The notes below the pieces were generated by a model. That model was not told where the DNA came from. It saw nothing but the letters and a program-made list of their open reading frames with translations, and searched no databases. Of a DNA stretch of 64,000 nucleotides, positions 1 through 8,101 are shown piece after piece; position 1 is the first letter of the stretch, and each line of letters begins with the position of its first letter. A program made the translations under genes and the position numbers. The stretch lies in the NCBI GenBank assembly GCA_016699695.1, contig CP065006.1:3410001-3474000 (forward strand), read 5' to 3'. This stretch comes from Bacteroidota bacterium (lineage in GTDB: Bacteria; Bacteroidota; Bacteroidia; Bacteroidales; UBA10428).

Positions 1-730
1 CGGTTGCAGTTGTTTTGAACTCGCCTTTATTTTTCTCCATTAAATATTCTAATGAAGGCGTTATCAATCTTCGCGCATCTTTTAACGTATTGTATTTCGA
101 AAGGTCATCGATCTCATTCTTACTAAAAATTTGGTGTGAGAAATACACCCCTTTGGGTTGTCCCTCAGGTATTTCTTTTAATACATAGGCAGTATCTGGT
201 ATTACATTAAACCTTATAAATAGGCCTGCTTCTTTCCCATCGCCGCTTATGAGCCTGTTGCTATAAATTTCTTTAGATAATACTTTTTCTTTCAGCACTT
301 TGATGGCCTCCAGGTCCGATGGAATTTCGTTGCCAATGAGGTCTTCGACAATTAGTTCATCGCCTTCTACCCTTACATACTCTACCTTGGTAATGCCCAT
401 ATAATCTTTTACAAAGGGCAAGTTTTGTTCAATATCTTTGCCCAGATTCTGCATATACTTCAACACATCGTGGTCGATAATATCTTGCGCTTCAACCATG
501 AGGAACACGTAGTCGGAATTACCGAATAACTCACTAAATATTTCGTTATTCTTACTTATCGAATCGTTCTTGCTAAGCATCGATTTATAGGAATTATCCA
601 TTACAAGACGCTTCATTCCCATAATACCCACAAGAAGTACCACCAGGTATAGAATAAAAGCCATGTACTTATACTTTAAAAGCACATTCATTCCGAGGTT
701 GCCAAACCAATTGTTAACAGTTGATTTCAT
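1..730 (-). CDS. RND/MMPL-type exporter, N-terminal part (cut by window edge)
   Basis: Reading minus from the ATG at 728-730 gives an open frame to the window edge (about 243 residues). It starts MKSTVNNWFGNLGMNVLLKY, followed by a hydrophobic membrane helix (about residues 22-39) and then a long soluble stretch with the motif LVMDNSYKSML and a segment SELFGNSDYVFLMVEA. This layout, one helix and then a periplasmic porter loop, is that of the MMPL/RND superfamily of large membrane exporters of lipids or hydrophobic compounds. The remaining helices and the C-terminus lie outside the window. The gene lies directly downstream of a TetR gene, and a near-identical operator sits in front of each, so local repression is likely. 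The substrate is unknown; the neighbouring acyl-ACP cluster makes a lipid-like molecule an attractive guess. Confidence 0.75.
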   Translation of the reverse strand, partial: MKSTVNNWFGNLGMNVLLKYKYMAFILYLVVLLVGIMGMKRLVMDNSYKSMLSKNDSISKNNEIFSELFGNSDYVFLMVEAQDIIDHDVLKYMQNLGKDIEQNLPFVKDYMGITKVEYVRVEGDELIVEDLIGNEIPSDLEAIKVLKEKVLSKEIYSNRLISGDGKEAGLFIRFNVIPDTAYVLKEIPEGQPKGVYFSHQIFSKNEIDDLSKYNTLKDARRLITPSLEYLMEKNKGEFKTTAT

Positions 731-755
731 GATGATTTAGATTAGGTAGATTAGA

Positions 756-771
756 TTGACTAGACAGTCTA
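756..771. promoter_or_regulatory. Candidate TetR operator in front of the RND exporter gene
   Basis: TTGACTAGACAGTCTA contains the palindrome GACT-N4-AGTC. Its reverse complement matches the site at 1371-1386 in 15 of 16 bases, with the one mismatch in the centre. It lies in the 58-bp gap between the TetR stop and the exporter ATG, 25 bp before that ATG. A repeated palindrome in front of both a TetR gene and its neighbour is the usual operator arrangement. Binding is inferred. Confidence 0.6.
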
Positions 772-788
772 TTTTTTGATTAAATTTT

Positions 789-1352
789 TTATTTCTTTAT
801 CGCATCCCAAAGGATAATGAAAGCTTCGTCTATTTCTTGCGAATTATTGATGTTTTCTTTTTTCTCATAGAAGAAGTTCATCATTTGAAACATGAGCCCA
901 TTTATGGTACTATACAACAGGTCGGTTGAGATATTCTTTAAATAACCTTCTCTCTTACCTACCTCTATTAATTGAACGATGAAATGAAATTTCTCAATAT
1001 AATCGTCTTTTGTACCTTTTGTAATAAAAGGGGAGTTATTGTATGTTTGAAAAAAGAGAAACATTTCAGAATTCGTCATGCACCAGTTTATGGCATTTGT
1101 AAACAATATTCTCGCTACTGCCGGAATATTCATTTCAGCGCTAATGTTCGATTTTAAGGTTATTACCATCGAATCTTTGCAGGAAAGAAAAACAGAATTG
1201 ATGAGAATATCTTTATTCTTAAAATAATGAAACAAGGTGCCATTTGCCACTCCTGCTTCCTTTGCAATTAGGGCGGTTGGTGTATTCTGAAAGCCCAACT
1301 TAATAAAAAGGTGCAGCGCAGTTTTTATAATTCTATCGTATTTTTCATTCAT
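789..1352 (-). CDS. TetR/AcrR family transcriptional repressor
   Basis: This 187-aa protein has the N-terminal TetR helix-turn-helix: residues 1-50 include IIKTALHLFIKLGFQNTPTA, IAKEAGVANGTLFHYFKNK and DILINSVF, the standard pattern in which a tetrad of helices ends in YxYFxxK. The remaining ~135 residues are the family's variable ligand-binding and dimer domain, so the ligand cannot be read. Its own promoter (1357-1386) overlaps a palindromic operator, and a matching operator precedes the downstream RND exporter, which points to autoregulation plus control of efflux. The predicted transcript start is at or next to the ATG, so the mRNA may be leaderless. TetR-RND pairs are common as drug or lipid efflux modules. 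Gamma-butyrolactone receptors are also TetR proteins, which matters because an AfsA-like gene lies 7 kb away. Confidence 0.88.
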   Translation of the reverse strand: MNEKYDRIIKTALHLFIKLGFQNTPTALIAKEAGVANGTLFHYFKNKDILINSVFLSCKDSMVITLKSNISAEMNIPAVARILFTNAINWCMTNSEMFLFFQTYNNSPFITKGTKDDYIEKFHFIVQLIEVGKREGYLKNISTDLLYSTINGLMFQMMNFFYEKKENINNSQEIDEAFIILWDAIKK

Positions 1353-1356
1353 CCTG

Positions 1357-1386
1357 CAAATATAGAATATTAGACTGACTAGTCAA
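1357..1386 (-). promoter_or_regulatory. Bacteroidota-type promoter overlapping a TetR operator
   Basis: On the minus strand TTG (1384-1386), then 19 bases, then TATATTTG (1357-1364) fits the Bacteroidota consensus TTG-N19-TAnnTTTG. The operator TAGACTGACTAGTCAA (1371-1386) covers the -33 element and most of the spacer, so a bound repressor would block the sigma factor. The -7 element ends only 4 bases before the TetR ATG, which suggests a nearly leaderless mRNA. Confidence 0.6.
1371..1386. promoter_or_regulatory. Candidate TetR operator, autoregulatory copy
   Basis: TAGACTGACTAGTCAA contains GACT-N4-AGTC and repeats, in inverted orientation and with one central mismatch, the site at 756-771. 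It starts 18 bp upstream of the TetR ATG. Confidence 0.62.
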
Positions 1387-1429
1387 CATATTATCTGTTT
1401 TATTTCGTTTTTAGTTATTGTGTTTAAAA

Positions 1430-2092
1430 TCAGTTTGCAAGATTTAGTTCACTGATTTTTTTCCGGGCTTTTTCTTTGTAATAATTGGTTTCAAATGGCA
1501 AATTCGTCGAATTGTCCAGGTTTATCAAATCTTCCAGGTATTCGTTCGATTTTGCATGATGGCCCATTGCCTGGTATGTATCGGACAGATAGTAAATTGT
1601 TATTGGGTTCTTAACTATTTCAAGCGATTGGTATAAATACCTCAGACTAATTTCATAGTTTCCACCCACAATTTTAGGCAAAGTAAAGTACAGCCTTCCC
1701 ATTGCACGTAAGGCTAATCCATTTTCCAGGGTTTTATCAATATCGATTGAGATCTGAAGGGCAATCTTCATTCTGCTCAGATTCTTCAGGCTTTTCATGA
1801 TACCTTTGTCTTGTCCGTCGCGTCCAAGCATTATTCCTAACCAGAGGTGACCTTCTGGTCGCAATGGTTCAATTTGCACAGATTTTTCAGCATATTTTAA
1901 AGGACTGCTATACATATCTTTCCAAGCGTGTTCGGGGTAGAATTCACCTAAAAAGGAGATAGCCCGCGACAATTTCCAGCAAGCTTCGAAATTGTTTTCA
2001 TGAGTACTTAGAAATTCAGCATACAATTTACATGCTTTCGTGATGCTCTCCGGCTTGCCTTTATCGTTGAAAAGCAGATTGGCTTCTTTCAT
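1430..2092 (-). CDS. TPR-like protein (TatT/RMD type)
   Basis: This 220-aa soluble protein has no signal peptide or membrane helix. It contains helical repeat units such as FEACWKLSRAISFLGE (about 34-49), GHLWLGIMLGRDG and ALRAMGRLYFTLPKIVGGNYE (about 129-149), and a last unit PITIYYLSDTYQAMGHHAKSN. The pattern of alanine/leucine-rich helices with a PKxxGGNYE-type turn resembles the TPR fold of TRAP-transporter T-components and of eukaryotic regulator-of-microtubule-dynamics proteins. It starts 10 bp after the SDR gene ends and so is the last gene of that transcription unit. A scaffolding or protein-binding role is inferred; no catalytic motif is visible. Confidence 0.6.
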   Translation of the reverse strand: MKEANLLFNDKGKPESITKACKLYAEFLSTHENNFEACWKLSRAISFLGEFYPEHAWKDMYSSPLKYAEKSVQIEPLRPEGHLWLGIMLGRDGQDKGIMKSLKNLSRMKIALQISIDIDKTLENGLALRAMGRLYFTLPKIVGGNYEISLRYLYQSLEIVKNPITIYYLSDTYQAMGHHAKSNEYLEDLINLDNSTNLPFETNYYKEKARKKISELNLAN

Positions 2093-2102
2093 TTGTGTAG
2101 GT

Positions 2103-3338
2103 TTAGATTAATTGCGATTTTTCAACATAACTATCCAGGAGTTTTCCATATTTTACTTTCGTTGCAAATTCCACACAACGGTTAAATACTTCTTCATTTG
2201 AGAGTTGTCCGATTTCAATTCCTTTCGGAGAGGTATAGCTTAGAGTGTTATCTATATTAAATATTCGGGTATCTCTGAAATAGGGCCGATAGATATCCAT
2301 ATATTCCTGATATAGCTTCTCAATGACATTGGGTTCTTTTTGTTTAAATTCTTCTTCGGTAATTGCCTGCAAGCCTTCTATGTTGTGCAGTTTACAAAAG
2401 TTTTCAAGGGTTTTTTGAAGGTAGGTAGGAGTGGGGTTAGTCACATGGAATATTCCCCCGTTCAGCGAATCGTCCATGATGGCATTACTGGCTTTTATAA
2501 AATAATCGATGGGTATAATGTTGAAGAAACTGCCTTTTTTGATTTCAATTCTTAAAGGGATATACAATTTACCCTCAGGGGTTCGGTAAATTCCAATTTC
2601 TTTCGATCGGATGCCGTTTTTATCATAATCCTTTTCATAGATATTTTTAAGATAATCAAGCGTTCTGACAAAATAGTAGAAGGCATTAAACCTTGTAGCT
2701 TTACCTGTTTTCGAATCGCCAAAAACAATCGATGGCCTGATGATATGATACCTTATTCCATATTTAGAGCATTGTTCGATGATATTTTTCTCTGCTATAT
2801 GCTTACTTTCTTCATATGGATTATAAAAATCAGTATGAGGTACATAATCTTCATAGATAGTTCCACCTCTTGTTCCGCAAGAATAACAGGTACTCATGAA
2901 ATGAAAAAAGTAGGCTTTCCCCTCGATAGCTACCTGTAGCAGGTTTTTTGTTCCTTCAATATTGAAGTGTTGTACTTCGTAACGCTTTTCTTCCTCCATG
3001 GCTGTATTGGCAGCGCCATGAATTATTTCATCTGTTTGTTCCACTACATAGCGGTAATCTTCATCGCTAAGTCCAAGCTTTGGTTCGTCTAGTTGCGATT
3101 CGAGTATGGTTACTCTGGCAGAATCTAATTGGTCATAGTCCCAAACCCGGAACAGTTTATCCAATCTTTCTCTGGGTGATTCATTATCTTTCGACCTGAC
3201 CAAAAAAATGACATGTTGTCCATTCTTTAAATACTGAATAGCCAGTCGGCTTCCCAGGAAGCTGGTGGCTCCGGCAAAAAGTATTACGTTTTCCTTTTTC
3301 TGTCTTTTCGCGGAAATTTCCTCATTTCTGATTTTCAT
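2103..3338 (-). CDS. Extended SDR, thioester-reductase / male-sterility type
   Basis: The 411-aa protein opens with a Rossmann nucleotide-binding motif (VILFAGATSFLGSRLA, residues 18-33) and carries the SDR catalytic pair Y175-x3-K179 within YNPYEESKHIAEK. The segment after the Rossmann motif (FLVRSKDNESPRERLDKLF) matches the thioester-reductase/NAD-binding-4 family, in which such an arginine-rich helix binds NADPH phosphate. Members reduce carrier-bound or CoA acyl thioesters to aldehyde or alcohol, and some act as sugar epimerase-like enzymes. An ACP and an acyl ligase in the same cluster favour an acyl-thioester substrate (inference). It lies between the FAD oxidoreductase and the TPR gene with 10-20 bp gaps, so co-transcription is expected. 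Confidence 0.7.
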   Translation of the reverse strand: MKIRNEEISAKRQKKENVILFAGATSFLGSRLAIQYLKNGQHVIFLVRSKDNESPRERLDKLFRVWDYDQLDSARVTILESQLDEPKLGLSDEDYRYVVEQTDEIIHGAANTAMEEEKRYEVQHFNIEGTKNLLQVAIEGKAYFFHFMSTCYSCGTRGGTIYEDYVPHTDFYNPYEESKHIAEKNIIEQCSKYGIRYHIIRPSIVFGDSKTGKATRFNAFYYFVRTLDYLKNIYEKDYDKNGIRSKEIGIYRTPEGKLYIPLRIEIKKGSFFNIIPIDYFIKASNAIMDDSLNGGIFHVTNPTPTYLQKTLENFCKLHNIEGLQAITEEEFKQKEPNVIEKLYQEYMDIYRPYFRDTRIFNIDNTLSYTSPKGIEIGQLSNEEVFNRCVEFATKVKYGKLLDSYVEKSQLI

Positions 3339-3358
3339 ATTATTGTAGTTTAGTTTAG

Positions 3359-5209
3359 TTATAAGCTTTGTATAATTGATTCGTACCTGGCTAATCCCTG
3401 CCAGCGTGTTATCATCGAAAGAAATCCGTTCTTTATTTTTTCTGTGGCTATATAATCCAGCAGAAGTTCGTATGACTCGTTAATGGCTTTTCTGGCTTTT
3501 TCCCGCTCCTGTTCATTTGTTTGATCGTGAAAGAAATCATATTCAAACATTATCCACCGGCTCTGAAAAAGAGGCGATAGATTGCTGAAAAAGCTTTTCA
3601 ACCCATATTTTATGCCTACTTTGTCCAGTTTTTCAGTGAGCTCCGGAATTAAAACCATCTCATTGATAGCAAGGTGCAGCAAAACTGCACAATACTGAGT
3701 TTCTCTACTCAGGCGAGGAGTGGTTAGCCTGAATAAATTGAGCCACAAAACATCGGTAAGGTTCGGATCGGAATACAATGTTTTATAGTATTCCTGCATG
3801 TCCGGGGCTACTGCTTTGTAGTAGTTTTCTATATCGGGGTCGAGTGCTACTTCCACAAGGTTTTCCATGCCTCTTTTAAACAGTACTTCATAAGGCTGTT
3901 TGTTCGAAGGTATATCAGCCAGCATATCAATTCCTTCATGTCCACAGAGTTTTGGTATGCTGTAGATGATATTCCGGAACATTTCCTGATCGATAGATAC
4001 CTGGGTTATTCTTTTAACGTTATCGATAGCATGTGTTTCTCCGATAATTAAAATGAAATAGTGAATACCCAGTTTTTCCTTTAACACAACTTTGAGTTCG
4101 TTTTCGGTTTTCTTGGTTGGTGCGATAAAAATAGCTGCGGATTCGGCCGATAAAACACCTAAACCTATACCCACTCGCTTAACAGAAAGCTCATGCATCA
4201 GAGTAAGACATTCAGAAAAACTATGAAAGGGCAGGAGAAGGGCTGCCTCATCGTCGAATTTTGGAAATATCTTAAGTGTCATTTCTGTGCATAGGGGTGG
4301 TTTTTCAATTCCATGCGGATTGAACTCTTTTAGAGCATACGGATCTTCTGATAATGTAAATGAATTACCTTTTGCATCGATAAATTCCCCATCTATTACC
4401 AGATCAAGTCCATTTCCATACTCGTGCGTGTACAATGAGTTAATGCGCGTTGTGATAATATTTGAACAAACACCAGCCGAGGTTTCGCCTACATTTATTT
4501 TATAGCCATATTTTACTACCTCCTTTTGTAATTCAAACCCGGTTACGCCTGGCTCTGCCTTTACAAGCATTCTGGATGGGTCTACTTCTATTTTTTTCAT
4601 CCTGTAAAAATCGATGATAATTCCCTTGCCAAGTGCCAGACCTACTCCCGAAGAGCCACTTGAACGTGGACTAATAGGAATATTGTATTTATTTGCAATT
4701 TTAACAATAGCAGCAAGTTCCTGTTTCGTTTTTACCATCACCACGTATCGAGGTATATTTCTTTCGCTAAACGGGCCGCCATCTCTTGAGTAGGCAATAC
4801 GTATCGCCAGGTCATTTGTAGCCCAGGGTGTTCCGACAACTGTTCTTATTTCGCTAAGGACCTCGTCTGTTTCTTCTTCAGGTACCGAGTTCCCTTGGTC
4901 AATATAACTTTTTACATACGCTTTCAATTCTTTAGCAACCTGAAAAGGTCGAAGTTCATTGATGAAATAGCATTGTTTATCGCATATTCCGCATAAATCG
5001 CAGGTTTCGGCTATATCGACAAGTGCCTTTGTTACGGTGAGAAGGTTTTTATTTATTGCGTTTGTAATTTCCATTCGGCCTTGTGGAAAGTAAGCTACAA
5101 AGGGTTTCTTAACGGCCGAATGGCAAATGCCGGTTCCTAAAAAATCTATTTTGCACATAGCAAAATGACTGCATTTTGATGCAATAGGCTGAACATCAAT
5201 TAAACTCAT
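3359..5209 (-). CDS. FAD-binding oxidoreductase with N-terminal Fe-S motif
   Basis: This 616-aa protein has an N-terminal cysteine cluster, C70-x2-C73-x2-C76-x3-C80 (a classical 4Fe-4S ligand set), preceded by C13, C19 and C29. A PCMH-type FAD-binding domain follows from about residue 150, with SPRSSGSSGVGLALGKG and, near 225, AEPGVTGFELQKEVVKYG, the signatures of the GlcD/D-lactate dehydrogenase family (FAD_binding_4). The C-terminal 300 residues are not obviously a standard FAD-oxidase C domain. It probably oxidises a 2-hydroxy acid or similar substrate and passes electrons through the Fe-S cluster. Alkyl-dihydroxyacetone-phosphate synthase belongs to the same superfamily, so an ether-lipid role was considered, but no diagnostic motif was seen. 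It is downstream of the HAD phosphatase in the acyl-ACP cluster. Confidence 0.7.
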   Translation of the reverse strand: MSLIDVQPIASKCSHFAMCKIDFLGTGICHSAVKKPFVAYFPQGRMEITNAINKNLLTVTKALVDIAETCDLCGICDKQCYFINELRPFQVAKELKAYVKSYIDQGNSVPEEETDEVLSEIRTVVGTPWATNDLAIRIAYSRDGGPFSERNIPRYVVMVKTKQELAAIVKIANKYNIPISPRSSGSSGVGLALGKGIIIDFYRMKKIEVDPSRMLVKAEPGVTGFELQKEVVKYGYKINVGETSAGVCSNIITTRINSLYTHEYGNGLDLVIDGEFIDAKGNSFTLSEDPYALKEFNPHGIEKPPLCTEMTLKIFPKFDDEAALLLPFHSFSECLTLMHELSVKRVGIGLGVLSAESAAIFIAPTKKTENELKVVLKEKLGIHYFILIIGETHAIDNVKRITQVSIDQEMFRNIIYSIPKLCGHEGIDMLADIPSNKQPYEVLFKRGMENLVEVALDPDIENYYKAVAPDMQEYYKTLYSDPNLTDVLWLNLFRLTTPRLSRETQYCAVLLHLAINEMVLIPELTEKLDKVGIKYGLKSFFSNLSPLFQSRWIMFEYDFFHDQTNEQEREKARKAINESYELLLDYIATEKIKNGFLSMITRWQGLARYESIIQSL

Positions 5210-5349
5210 ATTTTGGTTGGTTATAAAGAAGTGTAAATATTAGAAACTCATCGAGTGTTGGTCTCAGAAAAACCAGTGAATGACAAGGCATTCAGAGAAA
5301 ATGCTGCAATAGTTATTTTAGTTAAACAAAGGAGGGAATGACTATTTGT

Positions 5350-6042
5350 TTAACTATTTTGATTGGAGTTGCTGATTATTTCCCAGGAGTTTTCTCTGGC
5401 AATTTCTTCGAGCTCTTTATCACCTTCCACAACAATAGGGAATCCAACTATTTTATGCATACTTAGATCGGATATATGATCTCCAAAGGCAAAGCACTCT
5501 TTAAGGTTGATCTTGTTTTTTTCGGCCAGTTCTTTTATCGATTCTCCTTTGTTATCGCCAATAATCTGACGACCGATTATTTTGCCCGAATACACACCAT
5601 CTATAACCTCCAATTGAGTAGAGATACAATCTGCTACATTTAATTCTCTTAGCAATGGCAACAATATTTCGTAACACGAACCGGAAATCAACACTACTTT
5701 ATCGCCCATTTCCTGGTGACTTTTTAGCCTGTTTACTACGGGCTGAATCCAAAATTCTGAATTGCTAAGATTCTGTTTTTCATGGTTGTACCACATTTCG
5801 GCCAATTTTTCAACTTCAGCCTTGTTCCGGCCTTTGAAATATTCGTAGTATCGTTTATTTATAAACAAGCGAGGTTTGTTGGTTGCAAAATATTCGCGGA
5901 ATTCTTTATCGAACTTTTCTTTTTCAAGCAGCCTTTCTTCGTTATTGTACATTGAGGTGTTGGCGTAAAAAAAATCCTGGAATTTGAACATGCTTTTAAA
6001 ATTCAGCACAGTGTTATCGACGTCAAAAAATGCGTATCTCAT
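5350..6042 (-). CDS. HAD superfamily IB phosphatase
   Basis: The 230-aa protein begins MRYAFFDVDNTVLNF with the nucleophile pair D7-x-D9 of motif I. Motif II is VVLISGSCYEIL, motif III is the lysine in GDNKGESI, and motif IV is AFGDHISDLSM, in the order and spacing of HAD subfamily IB (SerB-like phosphoserine phosphatases and relatives). It should remove a phosphate from a small metabolite. In butyrolactone synthesis a phosphatase acts after AfsA, and this gene sits in the same cluster as an AfsA-like gene, so a phosphorylated butenolide-type intermediate is one possible substrate (inference). The 140-bp gap on the downstream side shows no clear terminator. Confidence 0.8.
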   Translation of the reverse strand: MRYAFFDVDNTVLNFKSMFKFQDFFYANTSMYNNEERLLEKEKFDKEFREYFATNKPRLFINKRYYEYFKGRNKAEVEKLAEMWYNHEKQNLSNSEFWIQPVVNRLKSHQEMGDKVVLISGSCYEILLPLLRELNVADCISTQLEVIDGVYSGKIIGRQIIGDNKGESIKELAEKNKINLKECFAFGDHISDLSMHKIVGFPIVVEGDKELEEIARENSWEIISNSNQNS

Positions 6043-6071
6043 TGCTTATGTTTTTTAGTTTATTTCTATGG

Positions 6072-6527
6072 TTAGTTGCAAAAGAACGATATCGTAATTT
6101 CATTGCCCATCTCGCTTTTATAAAGGTTTATGGCTGCAAGCTTATTGCCTTCAGTGTTCAGCGTCTCATCTTTTAATTCAACCTGAGAGGTAATGAATGT
6201 AAATGAATTTATTTCGCCCACTACTTCCGGATTATGATAGAGGGTTTTATTGAGAAAGTAAGATTCAAAGACAGGCTCACCCTCAAGGTACTTAGATATC
6301 AATTCCGTAATATGTTGCTTTTCCGCTGTGTTCAAAAGATGCTTTAATTGGTGAGCAGAGTGAAAGAATGTTATTTCGTATCCCTTGGTTTTGTCAATCT
6401 GGTAAAGTCTGTTAAAAACAGCATCGGTGGTATAAGGTTCGTCCATAAAGTTTTGAACCTCTTCTGTATTCTCTGGCTTAACCTGAAATTTTAATAATAG
6501 AATATTCTTGTTTGTTAGTTCATTCAT
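6072..6527 (-). CDS. Hypothetical protein, possible ferredoxin-like barrel fold
   Basis: I do not recognise this 151-aa protein. It is soluble, without signal peptide or membrane helix. The start ILLLKFQVKPENTEEVQNFM looks like the strand-helix opening of dimeric alpha/beta-barrel proteins (antibiotic-biosynthesis-monooxygenase type), and a similar strand recurs near residue 110 (SFTFITSQVELKD). That fold assignment is weak. It was originally the gene right after the afsA-like gene; the IS701 element now separates them by 1.5 kb and may have cut it from its promoter. It ends 29 bp before the HAD phosphatase gene, so it probably serves the same pathway. Confidence 0.5.
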   Translation of the reverse strand: MNELTNKNILLLKFQVKPENTEEVQNFMDEPYTTDAVFNRLYQIDKTKGYEITFFHSAHQLKHLLNTAEKQHITELISKYLEGEPVFESYFLNKTLYHNPEVVGEINSFTFITSQVELKDETLNTEGNKLAAINLYKSEMGNEITISFFCN

Positions 6528-6604
6528 ACATGCTAAGTATTAGGGTATAGGCTGAATATTGCCGGAAGAAAAGGATGAAAGCTTTGTTTCGGTTACCTAT
6601 TTAA

Positions 6605-8101
6605 TTCTACTTTAACAGATTTACAATTTTGAATATGAGTAATTTATATCACGCTGTCGTTTTAAATGCCGGTCATAAATTCTATCAATCATTTGTTCTT
6701 CGGTCATCTGTTTATAAAGTTTAAAAGTGATAAATTCTTTAATATCACGAGCCGATAGTAAAGGTAAATCATCAAAGCAATGCAATTTTTCTTTTAAAAT
6801 AAATGACGAGACCAAAAAGTTTAATGCAACCTGGTGTTGCCATGCAAGCCATTTTCGTGTCTGAAACTGGTCTAGCCCGAGTATCTGTTTTGATTCTTTT
6901 ATGCAATGTTCTACAAAGTACCGTTGTGCTTGCATATAGGCTATAGCTTTCTTAGTGTATTGTTCAAGATTAGCATTGGTAAAAGAATATTTTATTTCGT
7001 CCTTGCCTTCTTTGGTTTTCGTTTTACGGATAACCAGTAACCTTTGCTCTACTTGCATTTTACTGTTATTGATTATCCAAAGCTTTATAAAATGATAGTC
7101 AGCTACAAGAACTCCTTTGGCTGTATTACGAACACTAATACGCTGCCAATTTTCGTCATTTAAAGTCTGTAAATATTTTGATACACTTAATTCGTCTGTA
7201 GTTGCTTTTAATTTCTTGGGTTCACGACCCTTATTGCTTTTTCGCTCGGGAATAGCCAAGTCAGGACGTTCCAAATATATTTTTTGGTCTTTATGGATAT
7301 CCAGCATGTACAGATAACCAAGCAAATCTATGCTGCTGGCAAAATCCACATCGTTACCATAATAACCATCGCCTCCAATAAAATCGAAGATGATGCCATT
7401 GGTTACTTGCTGGCGAATAATTTCTAATGCCAGTTCGAGCTTAGTTTTAAATGTTCGGTGCTTTACAGGAACGCCTGCTTTTTCGCATCTTGTCTTGTCG
7501 TCACACCAAGCCTTGGGAAGGTATAGTCGGGCATCAACCATTGATGCAAAATCCCCATTACTTAAACAAGCAAATACCGCAACCTGACTATTTGATAGTT
7601 TCCCTACATTCCCACAATATTGATGTCCAACGCCTACGCTATGGTCGCCTTTTTTTACCCAACCACTTTCATCAATAATCAATCCTGTAAGTTTTCTTTT
7701 GGGTAAAACCTGGCTTACTTCCTGGGCTACTTGATTTATCAAAACTCGATGATCCCAGTTAGACTCAGTTATAAAGTGCTGCATTTGATGGTAGTTAGCT
7801 CCCAAATCTTCGCTTATTCTTTCAATATTGCGCATCTGACTTTGTATTATTCCTAATGAATATTGCTGTGCTTTGTCAAAGAACTTCTTTGTTGAATTAC
7901 AAAATACATGCTGATAATCATTAAGGTGAACACTAACTCGCTCTATTACAGAGGTCAGTGTTTTTCCATATCGATTATTATTTTTACGTTGTATTAAACA
8001 TTTTTCGGAACGATAAGCCTGTTTTTCTGTGCATTGAAGATACTGAATTTCCTTGAAATATCAATGTTTACAAGGGTTTTGTTTAATCTGTTAAAGTAGA
8101 A
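6605..8101 (-). mobile_element. IS701-family insertion sequence
   Basis: The element is about 1.5 kb with perfect 17-bp terminal inverted repeats, TTCTACTTTAACAGATT at 6605-6621 and its reverse complement at 8085-8101. It is flanked on both sides by TTAA (6601-6604 and 8102-8105), which fits the 4-bp YTAR target duplication of IS701 elements. It carries one transposase gene. The insertion lies in the last codons of the afsA-like gene and separates that gene from the downstream cluster. Joining the flanks at one TTAA restores an upstream reading frame ending ELNR-stop in place of the present ELILL-stop, so the target protein is hardly changed. Perfect ends and target duplications suggest a recent insertion. 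Confidence 0.92.
6621..7835 (-). CDS. IS701 family transposase (DDE endonuclease)
   Basis: The 404-aa frame contains LIIDESGWVKKGDHSVGVG, HQYCGNVGKLSNSQVAVF and ARLYLPKAWCDDKTRCEKAGVP, hallmarks of IS701-type DDE transposases. The ATG used here is probably not the real start. The same frame is open upstream to 8060, and the extra residues (FCNSTKKFFDKAQQYSLGIIQSQ just before the Met) read like the normal N-terminus of the family. No ATG, GTG or TTG occurs in that extension; a CTG at 7956-7958 is the only near-start codon. Either a non-standard start is used or the start has been lost. The stop codon lies at the edge of the terminal repeat. Confidence 0.88.
   Translation of the reverse strand: MRNIERISEDLGANYHQMQHFITESNWDHRVLINQVAQEVSQVLPKRKLTGLIIDESGWVKKGDHSVGVGHQYCGNVGKLSNSQVAVFACLSNGDFASMVDARLYLPKAWCDDKTRCEKAGVPVKHRTFKTKLELALEIIRQQVTNGIIFDFIGGDGYYGNDVDFASSIDLLGYLYMLDIHKDQKIYLERPDLAIPERKSNKGREPKKLKATTDELSVSKYLQTLNDENWQRISVRNTAKGVLVADYHFIKLWIINNSKMQVEQRLLVIRKTKTKEGKDEIKYSFTNANLEQYTKKAIAYMQAQRYFVEHCIKESKQILGLDQFQTRKWLAWQHQVALNFLVSSFILKEKLHCFDDLPLLSARDIKEFITFKLYKQMTEEQMIDRIYDRHLKRQRDINYSYSKL

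Noticed and set aside
789..1352. TetR protein as proven butyrolactone receptor
   Set aside because: The ligand domain gives no information by eye, and TetR-RND pairs are common without any signal. It is kept only as part of the cluster hypothesis.
3359..5209. Alkyl-DHAP synthase (ether lipid synthesis)
   Set aside because: It is the same FAD superfamily, and the idea fits the cluster, but no diagnostic motif was seen, and the N-terminal Fe-S cysteines point to a dehydrogenase.
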